Below are positions 1 to 15,976 of a stretch of DNA of 60,810 bases, piece by piece. The notes beneath the pieces are model-generated. The model saw only the letters and a program-made list of their open reading frames with translations. It did not search any database and was not told the DNA's origin. Position numbers and translations under genes: made by a program. Each line of letters starts with the position of its first letter. Positions within the stretch are counted from its first letter, which is position 1. Source of the DNA: Desulfosarcina sp. (GTDB lineage Bacteria; Desulfobacterota; Desulfobacteria; Desulfobacterales; Desulfosarcinaceae). The stretch spans positions 1-60,810 of the forward strand of contig JABZFO010000159.1 in the NCBI GenBank assembly GCA_014237405.1, given 5' to 3'.

Positions 1-2262
<2,262 letters not shown>

Positions 2263-3295
2263 ACCCGCTGTTTTCCTTTCGCCGGGCCGGGGGACCGGCG
2301 CTCAGTTGGGTTCGAACCTGAAACCTTCCTTTTGATGAAGCTCAAGGCAGGCATCCACCACGTCGGGCGCGTAGCGCACGCCGCGGTGGTTGGATATTTC
2401 CTCCAGGGCCACGTCAACACCCCGGGCCGGGCGGTAGGGTCGGTATGAACTGCCGGCCTCCACCACGTCGGACACGGTCAGGATCGTGGCCTCGCGCAGG
2501 ATCTGGTCCCCTTTCAGGCCCCGCGGGTAGCCCGAACCGTCCAGGCGCTCGTGGTGCTGGTAGACGATTTCTGCCAGCGGCCAGGGGGCCGGGATGTTTT
2601 CGAGGATTTCGAAACCGACATGGGGGTGCAGCTTAATCATCTCCATCTCCACGTCCAGCAGCCGGCCGGGGCGGTTGAGGATCGAGGTCGGGATGCGAAT
2701 CTTGCCGATGTCGTGCAGGCTTCCGGCAAAGTGAATGGCCTGGAGCTGCTCATCGGAGAGCGCCAGCTTTTTGGCGATGGCGCAGGCCAGGTGTGCCACC
2801 CGCTGCTGGTGGCCGGCGGTGTAAGGGTCGCGCATTTCAAGGGCCAGCGCCATGGTCTTGACCGTGGCGTTGAGCATTTCCTGGAGTTCGGCGGTTTTTT
2901 CCCTGACCTTTCTCTCCAGCACAATGTTCTGGTTGCTGAGGTCCTCCCGCATCTGCCTGAGGGCCAGGTGGGTTCGGACCCGGGCTTTGACCTCGGCGGC
3001 GTGAAACGGTTTGGTCACGTAGTCGACCCCGCCGACCTCGAACCCGTGGGTCTTGTGGCCCGGTTCGTCCAGGGCGGTGATGAAAATCACGGGGATTTTC
3101 ATGGTGGAGGGATCGTTCTGGAGGTGGGCGCAGACCTCGTAGCCGTTCATCTCCGGCATCATGATATCCAGCAGGATCAGGTCCGGGTGGTGCCGTGCTG
3201 TATACTCCAGGGCCTTGGGGCCGTTTTTGGCGATACCCAGCCGGTAGTCTTCCTTGAGGGTGTTCACCAGCAGGTCGATGTTGGTGGCGTTGTCG

Positions 3296-8125
<4,830 letters not shown>

Positions 8126-8127
8126 TC

Positions 8128-8343
8128 CTATTTCCTCGGCTTCTCTTGGTCTGCGCTGTCGGTCGACGACGGCCGGCAGTGGCGTGCGATAACCGCCAGC
8201 AGCACCACCAGGGCGGACCATGTCAGGTAAAAGTACAGAAAACCGGCCGTTGGGCGGGTCTTCTCGATCAGGGTCAGCAGGGGCCAGTTAAAAAGCAGGA
8301 AAAAGAGGCAGAAAAGAAAAAGGTGGAATTCCGTCTTGCGCAT
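8128..8343 (-). CDS. Small two-TM protein, symporter small-subunit-like
   Basis: A 71-residue protein with two predicted TM helices ([18 protein letters not shown] and [19 protein letters not shown]) and a charged C-terminal tail. It lies 2 nt upstream of the SSS-kinase start, the place where small membrane partners of solute:sodium symporters are usually encoded, so it is probably a partner of that protein. I prefer ATG 8343 (MRKTEFHLF) to an upstream TTG at 8388, because that TTG lies just outside a good promoter and the extension looks unlike the family. The ribosome-binding site at 8343 is weak. The function is inferred from position and topology only. Confidence 0.75.
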   Translation of the reverse strand: MRKTEFHLFLFCLFFLLFNWPLLTLIEKTRPTAGFLYFYLTWSALVVLLAVIARHCRPSSTDSADQEKPRK

Positions 8344-8353
8344 CCGCTTAAAA

Positions 8354-8382
8354 AGAATATGAAAAACGACTCTTGCTGTCAA
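8354..8382 (-). promoter_or_regulatory. Predicted sigma-70 promoter for the symporter-kinase operon
   Basis: On the minus strand TTGACA (8382-8377), a 17-nt spacer and TATTCT (8359-8354) form a good housekeeping promoter. The predicted transcript start is so close to ATG 8343 that the mRNA would be nearly leaderless. Either the promoter is fortuitous or the small gene is translated from a very short leader. Confidence 0.4.
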
Positions 8383-8575
8383 GGACAACCGCCCGGCGGC
8401 GGCCTGGGGCCGGCGGGCAAAGGCTCAATAGGCGGCTGACGGGGCGGGGAGGCGCTGAGGTGACCCACGACCACTCGCGGTTTGAATATGATCTGGGCCG
8501 GACCGTGGAGGAACTTCGTTCAGGATACAGTTTCGATGTATCCTGCCAGGCTCATCCTCGCATTTTGAAAAAAGG

Positions 8576-8602
8576 TGAACTTTTTCCGGTCACCGGTGTC
8601 TA
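8576..8602 (+). promoter_or_regulatory. ECF-sigma promoter copy 1 (for the His-rich exported protein)
   Basis: TGAACTTTTT (8576-8585), 9 nt, then GGTGTCTA (8595-8602). The same two blocks with the same 9-nt spacing occur at 10001-10027 and 11675-11701. Read as GAACTT-N15-GTCTA, it fits the general RpoE/ECF pattern. The ATG of the downstream gene lies 31 nt beyond the -10 element. Confidence 0.8.
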
Positions 8603-8632
8603 TCGTTTCAAACAATGCAAAGGAGGCTGAAA

Positions 8633-9064
8633 ATGACAAGAAAGTTGATTATAGCGGTTACAGCGGTTTTAAGTTTTTGTCTGATATCCACCTCGGCCTG
8701 GGCAGGGTCCAAACAGCAGCATCGGTGGGAAGGGGTGGCCATCGGTATCGGTGCGGCGATCGTTGGCAGTGCCCTCATCAACCACCATGCCACCGGCTAT
8801 CCTGGGGGACCGCCGATGGCGTTTTCATTTAACTACCGTGAACATCATCGGCATTCCGCAAGGCATCACGGCCATTGGAAACCCCACTATTACGGTCACC
8901 ATAACCATTGGCGCCCCCATTACCGGGGACACCATTATCGAGGTCATCACCCGCATCGGAGCACCCATGGCAATTGGCGCAAGGGGAGCTGGAAATCACA
9001 TGACCGAGGGCATCACGGTGGTCAGAGAAGCCATCGCCGCGGTCACGGGGGACGGGGGATGTAG
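8633..9064 (+). CDS. Exported glycine-zipper/histidine-rich protein, ECF regulon member 1
   Basis: A 143-residue protein beginning at ATG 8633 behind a strong AGGAGG site. A classical signal peptide (MTRKLIIAVTAVLSF to SAWA) is followed by the block AGSKQQHRWEGVAIG and a short Gly/Ala-rich helix (IGAAIVGSALI). The remainder is extremely rich in His, Arg, Gly and Tyr (HHRHSARHHGHW, repeated GHH units), which could bind metal or polyanions. The first 25 mature residues are nearly the same as those of the protein at 11735-12073; the C-terminal parts are unrelated. The ECF promoter copy upstream and the terminator downstream make it a single-gene transcription unit. No characterised family was recognised, and metal binding is only an inference from composition. 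Confidence 0.85.
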   Translation: MTRKLIIAVTAVLSFCLISTSAWAGSKQQHRWEGVAIGIGAAIVGSALINHHATGYPGGPPMAFSFNYREHHRHSARHHGHWKPHYYGHHNHWRPHYRGHHYRGHHPHRSTHGNWRKGSWKSHDRGHHGGQRSHRRGHGGRGM

Positions 9065-9105
9065 GTGTGTGTCCTTCCGCAACATGCGTGAACTGACTCA
9101 AGATC

Positions 9106-9150
9106 AGCAACCCGGGACATCAGCAGGATTGGTGCCCCGGGTTGCTTTTA
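9106..9150 (+). terminator. Intrinsic terminator after the His-rich gene
   Basis: An 11-bp perfect stem (AGCAACCCGGG at 9106-9116 with CCCGGGTTGCT at 9136-9146) with a 19-nt loop, followed by TTTTA. It closes the unit begun by promoter copy 1. Confidence 0.8.
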
Positions 9151-9354
9151 AAAAAGCTTAGACATCCACGCTTCCCTGATTTATATTACCGCCGCGTTGG
9201 AGATGTATGTCATCTTGATTGTCAGGGGTTAAGATTTCATCCGGAGAAGCATTCACCTTCTGAGATTTGATTTGACCCTGCAAACTCCGAGAACTGGTGA
9301 TTTTGCAGGGCAATGAACACAAGTATTTTTAAAATGAGGAAGGAAAACGCAGCA

Positions 9355-9912
9355 ATGAGAAGATTGATCCTGATCGGTATGATAGGGGTGTTCGCATTGA
9401 GCGGCTGTGCCGCACCGCAGACCAAAACCGGAAAGGGGGCTGCCTATGGTGCCGCCGGCGGCGCAGTGGCCGGTGCCGTATTGGGCCAGGCCATTGGTGG
9501 CAATACGGAAGCGACACTCCTCGGTGCGGCGGCCGGTGCTGCCGTGGGTGCTGCCGCCGGTGCCGGTGTCGGCCACATGATTGTCAGCTTCGATCTGGAT
9601 TCCGATTTAGTCAGGCCCGGCCTTTACAATGAATTGGACCGAATCGCCCAGGTCCTGATCAAGTATCCCCAAACCTCGATTCTGGTGGAAGGCCACACGG
9701 ACAGCACCGGTTCAGACACCTACAACCAGCAGCTCTCCGAACGCCGTGCCAACAGCGTGAAGAATCTTTTGGTGCAGCGCGGGGTCCAGGTCTACCGGAT
9801 CAATACCATCGGTTACGGAGAAAGCCGCCCGGTGGCCACCAACGCCACACCGGAAGGGCGCCAGATGAACCGTCGAGTGGAAATCCGCATCAATCCCAAT
9901 GCCCAAGGATGA
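9355..9912 (+). CDS. OmpA/Pal-like outer-membrane lipoprotein with glycine-zipper domain
   Basis: A 185-residue lipoprotein. The start ATG 9355 gives a lipoprotein signal peptide with lipobox LSGC; upstream in-frame ATGs would bury it. Residues ~30-80 form a Gly/Ala glycine-zipper segment (GAAYGAAGGAVAGAVLG). Residues ~85-180 are an OmpA C-terminal peptidoglycan-binding domain (VEGHTDSTG, QLSERRANSVKNLL, GYGESRPVATN, NRRVEI). YiaD/Pal-type proteins anchor the outer membrane to the cell wall. It sits between the two ECF-controlled units, but I see no ECF promoter motif in front of it, so it may be independently expressed. Confidence 0.92.
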   Translation: MRRLILIGMIGVFALSGCAAPQTKTGKGAAYGAAGGAVAGAVLGQAIGGNTEATLLGAAAGAAVGAAAGAGVGHMIVSFDLDSDLVRPGLYNELDRIAQVLIKYPQTSILVEGHTDSTGSDTYNQQLSERRANSVKNLLVQRGVQVYRINTIGYGESRPVATNATPEGRQMNRRVEIRINPNAQG

Positions 9913-10000
9913 TGACGCGTTTTTTTTACCCTTTTGATCGGATCGAAATCGACCGGATATTGCCGCACCGTCTGTAGTGCGCCATTAAACCCGAAAATAT

Positions 10001-10027
10001 TGAACTTTTTCTTCTGAGCGGTGTCTA
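10001..10027 (+). promoter_or_regulatory. ECF-sigma promoter copy 2 (autoregulatory, for the sigma operon)
   Basis: TGAACTTTTT (10001-10010), 9 nt, GGTGTCTA (10020-10027). Spacing and sequence are the same as in copies 1 and 3. It lies immediately before the sigma factor, implying that the sigma factor transcribes its own gene. Confidence 0.82.
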
Positions 10028-10047
10028 AAACCATACAAAACAGAATT

Positions 10048-10623
10048 GTGCACGACGAGGAGCTGGTTTTCCAGCTGCAACGGGGTGACGAATGGGCGTT
10101 TCAGCTGCTGGTCCGCCGGTTTCGCAAAAAGATCTTTTCCATTGCCTTCGGAATCACCCTTAACGTCGAGGAGAGCCAGGATATCGTGCAGGAGGTTTTT
10201 TTGCAGGTTTATCGGACCATCGGCAATTTCAGGGGAGATGCGTCGCTGTCCACCTGGCTTCACCGCATCACGGTGAACCGGTGCCTCAACTGGAAGCGGC
10301 GATGGGTCCGGCGGTTCAAGTGGCCGCACGTTTCTACCGACAGCACCGATGGACAGCCGGCAGCAGAGCCTGAAAGCGATCTGCCCACACCGGAAACCCG
10401 GGTGGTTAGCGCACAAACCCGGCAGCAGATAGACAATGCCCTGAAAATGCTGCCGGATCAGGCCAGAACGGTTTTCGTGTTCAGGGAACTGGATGGCCTT
10501 TCCTACGAAGAGATCGCAGATGCCACCGGAATTAAGCTGGGAACCGTGCGATCCCGGTTGTTCCATGCACGCAGGCGACTCAAAGAGATCCTGCAGCCGC
10601 TGGTGGAGGAGGAGGAAAAATGA
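10048..10623 (+). CDS. ECF-family RNA polymerase sigma factor (RpoE-like)
   Basis: A 191-residue sigma factor. Region 2 is at ~10-80 (QRGDEWAFQLLVRRF, SQDIVQEVFLQVYRTIGNF, STWLHRITVNRCLN) and region 4 at ~130-180 (LPDQARTVFVFRELDGLSYEEIAD, GTVRSRLFHARRRL). An open reading frame begins with GTG 10021, but that codon lies inside the predicted -10 element, so GTG 10048 is the better start although its ribosome site is weak. Its stop overlaps the anti-sigma start (ATGA). The promoter copies upstream of this gene and of two exported-protein genes define its likely regulon. Confidence 0.93.
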   Translation: MHDEELVFQLQRGDEWAFQLLVRRFRKKIFSIAFGITLNVEESQDIVQEVFLQVYRTIGNFRGDASLSTWLHRITVNRCLNWKRRWVRRFKWPHVSTDSTDGQPAAEPESDLPTPETRVVSAQTRQQIDNALKMLPDQARTVFVFRELDGLSYEEIADATGIKLGTVRSRLFHARRRLKEILQPLVEEEEK

Positions 10624-11120
10624 CGAATCCATATTCAAACGCCTGCGATGAAGCCCTGCTGGACCGATATCTGGACGGAGACCTGAGCGCCGATGAAAAG
10701 GCGCGGATGGAAGCCCATCTTGAAGGTTGCCGGCAATGCCGCCGCCAGGTGGCCGCCATAGCGGCCTTTTCACAAGACCTTCGTGACCGGGTTCAGCAGG
10801 CCACCGATTCGGTGGATTTTATGGCCCTTGAAAAACAGGTGCTGAACAAAGCCCTTCGGCAGCGTCGCTCTCGAGGCGGCTTATCCACCTTTATCGGCTC
10901 CCTGAAGTATACCATCCCGGCCGCTGCCACGGCCGGTCTGCTGCTCTTTTTTGCCTATTCCAACTACATGCCTAAAACGGCGCCGGTACCCAGCGCAATT
11001 ATAAATTCTTTTACAGGATCAATGTCATCTGTTATGATTTTTGAAACTCCCGAAACGCGACAAACCATCCTCTGGTACAATGAAGACACGAACACGGAAA
11101 GTGAACAAGATGCGGTTTAG
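10620..11120 (+). CDS. Zinc-type anti-sigma factor, single-pass membrane protein
   Basis: A 166-residue protein that overlaps the sigma gene by 4 nt, the usual arrangement for a sigma/anti-sigma pair. The N-terminal cytoplasmic domain carries the anti-sigma zinc motif H-x3-C-x2-C (AHLEGCRQC, ~33-41). A TM helix follows at ~100-118 (YTIPAAATAGLLLFFAYS), leaving a ~48-residue periplasmic tail. It should hold the sigma factor inactive at the membrane until a signal arrives. The signal could be redox or zinc state, as in ZAS proteins, or envelope stress through the tail. Its 3' end overlaps the next gene. Confidence 0.88.
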   Translation: MTNPYSNACDEALLDRYLDGDLSADEKARMEAHLEGCRQCRRQVAAIAAFSQDLRDRVQQATDSVDFMALEKQVLNKALRQRRSRGGLSTFIGSLKYTIPAAATAGLLLFFAYSNYMPKTAPVPSAIINSFTGSMSSVMIFETPETRQTILWYNEDTNTESEQDAV

Positions 11121-11565
11121 ATTTCCCTGTTTGCTGATGTTTGCGATATTGATGCTCTCATGGTACGGCGCCCCTGACTCCCTGTTGGCCAAAGAAAGCT
11201 GCCGGATCAGCGTGGATACCATCCTTGCCGCGCGTAATGACTCCGGGATCGATCCGCAACTGAAACGGCACATCGGCGAATTGCAATCCATGTTCAACTA
11301 CACCTCGTACCGTCTGCTCAGCAGCGAAAGCCTCAACCTGAGAGTGGGCCAGTCGGGCATGGTGTCTCTGCCCGGTGATCGCCGACTGAAGATCACTCTC
11401 CACCAAATCCACAGCCGCCGGGCTGACATCTCTTTGCAGATGATGAAGCAGAAACGGACTGTTTTCCAGACGCAGATCCAACTCCTCAACCGGGGAAGCC
11501 TGTTCGTCGGTGGCCCTAAATATCAAAACGGCAATCTTATCTTCAAAATCTCCAGTGCTTATTAA
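11110..11565 (+). CDS. Exported protein of unknown function, third gene of the sigma operon
   Basis: A 151-residue protein. The start ATG 11110 overlaps the anti-sigma stop and gives a signal peptide (RFPCLLMFAILMLSWYG). The mature part has a helical segment (DPQLKRHIGELQSMFNYTSYRLL) and a beta-rich end (MVSLPGDRRLKITLHQI, FKISSAY). The family was not recognised. Overlap with the anti-sigma gene suggests that it acts in the same signalling path, perhaps as a periplasmic partner of the anti-sigma tail, which is an inference from position. Confidence 0.8.
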   Translation: MRFRFPCLLMFAILMLSWYGAPDSLLAKESCRISVDTILAARNDSGIDPQLKRHIGELQSMFNYTSYRLLSSESLNLRVGQSGMVSLPGDRRLKITLHQIHSRRADISLQMMKQKRTVFQTQIQLLNRGSLFVGGPKYQNGNLIFKISSAY

Positions 11566-11674
11566 GGACAATCCTGGACGGATCTGCACGAAGATATTTA
11601 AATATCAATAGGTTACATGTGGTTAAATTTGCCGTCGGATGCCATTTAGCGCCTTGAAAAAACGCCAACCCGGT

Positions 11675-11701
11675 TGAACTTTTTTGGAAATGCGGTGTCT
11701 A
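11675..11701 (+). promoter_or_regulatory. ECF-sigma promoter copy 3 (for the second exported paralog)
   Basis: TGAACTTTTT (11675-11684), 9 nt, GGTGTCTA (11694-11701), the same architecture as copies 1 and 2. The start codon of the downstream gene is 34 nt beyond. Confidence 0.8.
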
Positions 11702-11734
11702 AAGGGGTAAAGGTAACGCTAAAGGAGATTCGCC

Positions 11735-12073
11735 ATGAAAACGAAAAAGCTGCTCATCAGCCTGATAATGGTCGTGTTCGGAATCACGCTGGTTTCATCA
11801 TCCGCGATGGCAGGAAGCAAACAAAGACACCGATGGGAGGGGGTTGCCATCGGCGTGGGGGCCGCGATCCTAGGCAATGCCATTTACCAGGCCCATAGGG
11901 CCGAGCAGCGGCCACAGGTGGTCTATGTTGAGCCGGAACCGACCTGTCGGTACCGGCGCCACTACAATCGAAAGGGCCATTGGGTGCCGGGACACTGGAT
12001 TGAGGTAAAAACCGAAGATGGTCATTGGACTCAGGAACGGGTATGGGTCGCCAGAAATCACAGCCCTTACTAA
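11735..12073 (+). CDS. Exported glycine-zipper protein, ECF regulon member 2
   Basis: A 112-residue protein starting at ATG 11735 behind AAAGGAG. A signal peptide (KKLLISLIMVVFGITLVSSSAMA) is followed by AGSKQRHRWEGVAIG and a Gly/Ala helix (GAAILGNAIYQA), closely matching the protein at 8633-9064. The C-terminal half is different: it carries GHWVPGHW and GHWTQERVW units like those of many Gram-negative periplasmic proteins of unknown role. Sharing of signal peptide type, mature N-terminus and promoter indicates duplication followed by exchange or divergence of the C-terminal half. Confidence 0.85.
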   Translation: MKTKKLLISLIMVVFGITLVSSSAMAGSKQRHRWEGVAIGVGAAILGNAIYQAHRAEQRPQVVYVEPEPTCRYRRHYNRKGHWVPGHWIEVKTEDGHWTQERVWVARNHSPY

Positions 12074-12180
12074 TTCAGACAAAGGAAACCGGTCAGGTTG
12101 ATCTTGTCGGAGATGAGTATTGCAAAGCTGTCGTCGAAGAGGGGGTCAAAGATATACGTAAAGCTTGACCCGAGCGTCTG

Positions 12181-12210
12181 GCGCGCTCGCCATGGTTATG
12201 GTGAGCGCGC
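12181..12210 (+). terminator. Strong hairpin between the ECF regulon and recC
   Basis: A 13-bp stem with one G-T pair and a GGTT loop (GCGCGCTCGCCAT / ATGGTGAGCGCGC). A T5 run follows only 15 nt later, so it is a terminator-like hairpin rather than a textbook intrinsic terminator. It is the main structure in the 320-nt gap at 12074-12394; nothing else is evident there. Confidence 0.5.
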
Positions 12211-12394
12211 ACAAGATCAGTTTTTGAGACCCTAACCTTCTCCTTTCCCGCCTTCCATTTACACCCCTGCCAACCCCTTCAAATGAAATTGCAAAATATG
12301 GCCCGAACTGATATTTTGCGGTTCAGTTTTTGCCCTTTTCCCAAACAATCCAAGTCGCAGGCAACCGGCGATTTCCTTACTGGAAACACAGACC

Positions 12395-15300
12395 ATGGGC
12401 TTAGAACTTTATTTCAGCAACCAGTTAATGCCGCTGGCGGACAAGCTTCACGAAAATCTGATGCCGAAAGATGCCAGCGCTAACATCCTGGACCCGCCGG
12501 TGGTGATCGTTCCCAACATGAACCTCTCCAAGTGGCTCAAGCTCACCCTCGCCCGCAAAACCGCCATTTTCATGAACGTGGAGTTTCAGTACCTGGAAAC
12601 CGGGCTGTGGCAGATGATCCGGTCCTTGGACCCAAATCCAGACCCCGCGTCCGAGCTGCTGGACAGCGACAGCCTGAAAATCCTGCTGTTTTTCATCCTC
12701 ATGGCCCCGGACCGGGAGGCACCGGATCTAATTCCCGTCAACCAATATCTTCGCTTGGCCGATGGCGGGGAGCGCGGCGATCTTGAAATCCGCTGCTGGC
12801 AGCTTTCCGAGGAACTCGCCCGACTGTTCCAGGAGTATGAATACCACCGGTCGGACATGGTCCAACGCTGGCTGGACGACAGCCCAACAACCGATCCCAT
12901 GGAAGGATGTCAGAAATGGATTTACCGGAAGATGCGGGTTCTAAAAGACCAGCTGGACCGGTCGACTGACCGGCCGCTTCGCTCTATGGTCGAATACGCC
13001 CGGGAGGTCCTCTTCTGCGATACCGCTGGAAAACGAAATGGCTGTCACTCGCTTTCACGGGTCCATTTTTTCGGGTTGTCTCAGATATCCCCCTTTCATT
13101 TGCAGCTGCTGGACCGGCTCAAATCATGTTTCGAGATCCACATATACAGCCTCAACCCGTCTCGTGAATATTGGGAAGACATCAAGACACCATTTGAAAA
13201 AAAATGGATCGAACGGAAAAAGGTCAATGGTCTGAAGCTCAGTGAAGATGAACTGTCAGCCGGCGATCTTTTTTCGGAAGCGGACCATGCCCTGCTGTCC
13301 GCCTGGGGAAAAACCGGCCGGGAGAGCATTCGTCTGCTTTGCCAGCTGACCGATTACGATTTTAACGCCGGATTTTCCGAAACCCCGCAGCGGGACAGCG
13401 TGCTCACCGCCATCGGGCATGGGCTGCTCACCCTTGAGGGGCAGGGCGACAGCCCATTGCCGCTGGTGCAGGACACCTCTCTTCAGATGATGGCCTGCCC
13501 GGGAATTCGACGGGAAGTGGAAACCGTTTACAACAGCATCCTTTACAACCTGGAGAAGGATCCGGACCTGCGCATGACCGATATCGCCGTGATGGTATCC
13601 GGACGGAAAGTGTTTTTGCCCGGGCGGTGCTGGCTGTCATGGAGCTGTCCCGTGGCAACTTTTCCAGAAAACAGGTATTCGACCTGCTGCGAAACCCCTG
13701 TGTCATGCAGCGGTGGGGCTACGGGCCGGAAGTGCTTTCCATCTGGATCGGCTGGGCCGACGCCTTAGGCATCTTTCATGGTTATGAAAACGAGAAGGCC
13801 CAAGCCGAAGATACCCCTTCGGGGGGGCGCTTTTCCTGGCGGCAGGGACTGGAACGGTTGCGGATCTCCCGCATCATGACGTCGCCCGCCACCACCGCCG
13901 GTTCTCCCAAACCCCATTTCAACGGTATCGTTCCATTTGCCGACATCAACACGGGAGACGACCGGCTTTTAGAAAAATTCTGCCAGATTGTGGAATCCCT
14001 GCATGGGGCCATGGGGTCCCTCAAGATGGCATCGGCGTCGGCGCAGGCCTGGCGGGACGCCTTTTTCCGCGTGGTGGATCAGTTCTTCGAGATATCTGCG
14101 GACATGCGGGGAGAGGAGACCGTCTTTCAATCCCTGGTCCGTGCCTTTGACCATTTCATACGATACGATGAACTGGGGCAGGTGCAGCCCGCCCGCCCGC
14201 TGACGGCCGATGCGCTGTGGGCCTTTGTGCGGGCCCATCTGGAGGGGATCACCGGCGGGCAGGGAGACTACCTCACCGGCGGTGTGACCGTCTCCGCCCT
14301 GATGCCCATGCGGCCTATTCCCTTTAAAGTGGTTTATGTGCTGGGGCTGGAAGAGGGGCGCTTTCCCGGACGTGTGCCCGAAAGCCTGCTGGATTTGAGG
14401 AGCAGAAAACGCCACATCGGCGATATCACCCTTGCCGAACGCAATCGCTACCTGTTCCTGGAAATTCTGATTTCCGTGCGCCGCAAGCTTTATCTGGGCT
14501 ATGTGTCCCGGGATCTTCAAAAGGACCGGGACCTGGCCCCCTGTTCAGTGGTCCACCAGCTGCGGCGGTACGTGGAGCAGCAGATGTTGGGTGGCCGATC
14601 GTTCAAGATCAGCCAGATCCCCATCAAGGCAGATAGCCCGGCCTACATCGCCCCCGATGCCGCCAACGCCTGGTCGGACGTTATGGTCAACACCAGTGCT
14701 GCCCAAGGGCTCAGCTGTTATCGCCGCAGCGGACTGTGGGATGCATTTGTGGGTCAGGCGACATCCGCAGACTTGGAGACGGCTGCACGGTACCGCCCGG
14801 ATTTTTCATTGCCTGACCATTCGCCGGAAACCGAAGCTGCCGAGGTCGTTCCCATGATCATCGGCCTTCTGCGACGCTTTCTGCTGGACCCGGTTGAGGT
14901 TGTCGGACGATATCACCTGGGGATCGGTGAGCAGACGGACCCCACGGCCGAACTGGCTGAAATGGAGGATGAACCCCTTTCATCCCAATTCCCGATAGAC
15001 TTTGAAATTCGCACCACACCGGTGCAAAACTGGCTGGTGGCCCAGTTGAGTGATTTGTGTGGCGAACCGTCAAGGGCTCGATTGGAGAGGGAATTCGAAT
15101 CAGTGTATGCGGATCTGTCACGTAAAAGTCTGGTCCCGGCCGGCGCTTTTGCCGTCCATGACAAATCCGAATTAAAACAGCAGGTACTGGCCGTGGGAGA
15201 GAACCTGTATCCTTTCGTCGACCAGATGCGATCGGCCCGCCAACTGTTTTCCGCCGTTGTGGTGGGGACGGCCATGGACGATATGGTAGAGACCGGCGGC

Positions 15301-15888
15301 GTTCACCTCAGTTTCAATCCGGTTTCGATCGATCTGCCTGATTCCGGTACCAACCCGTTTTTGCAGACCGTTCAACTCAGCGGCGGCATGCCATGGGTCT
15401 GGCAGACGTCCGATGACGCCTGGCACTGCCTAGTGGTCACCGGTTCCAATAAAAGATCCAGGTTCCCGGATAAATACGTTATCGCCCCCCTGTTGACACT
15501 CATGGCTATTTCCGCCGGCGGTGAACCGTATCCGTGGTCCGATGTCAACCGGATGGCCGTGCATGTCGTCTACCGGGAGCATGTGCTTAATCTCGATTAC
15601 CCATTGGATCCGAAGCGATCCGCAGACTATCTGGCCGGGCTGGTTGTAGACTTTTTTACATCGTTTCCGCTGGTGTGGCTGCCTTTCGAGGCCCTCTTTA
15701 CTCACGCCGGCCTGCGGGCATTCATCGATCAGGATGAGGTGAATGATGGCGACCGAAAGGTTTTTTACGAATCAATGGTTGAAACCATGAATGCGGCGGC
15801 GGATATGAGGGCCGAACTGATCGGGGCTGTCGTGACGCCGGACATCCTGGACCGGGCCCGGCGGCGTTTCAGGGTGTTTTTACCCTAG
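12395..15888 (+). pseudogene. recC: recC, exodeoxyribonuclease V gamma subunit, with internal loss and frameshift near 13600
   Basis: The first part (12395 to ~13600) begins with MGLELYFSNQL and runs through the RecC N-terminal helicase-like domain to MTDIAVMVS. The second part, in a different frame, resumes at about 13603 with TESVFARAVLAVMELSRGNF and continues through RecC motifs (VYVLGLEEGRFPGR, DITLAERNRYLFLEIL) to the stop at 15888. Compared with RecC proteins, a few tens of residues between AVMV and SVFARAV are missing, and the lost length is not a multiple of three. No full-length protein can be made from this sequence. The gene leads a recC-recB-recD cluster. Either the genome has lost RecBCD function or the junction is an assembly gap. 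Confidence 0.88.
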
Positions 15889-15976
15889 TCGCAAACCCGT
15901 TGCCGCGAATCGTTTAATCGCCCCTGGGTAAAAGGGCCGGGGCGAGCGGAAAAAGCAACCTTGAGGGATATCCGAT

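Noticed and set aside
9180..9354. A possible fourth ECF promoter before the OmpA-like lipoprotein
   Set aside because: A GAACT block is present, but no GGTGTCTA-like -10 element lies at the required distance.
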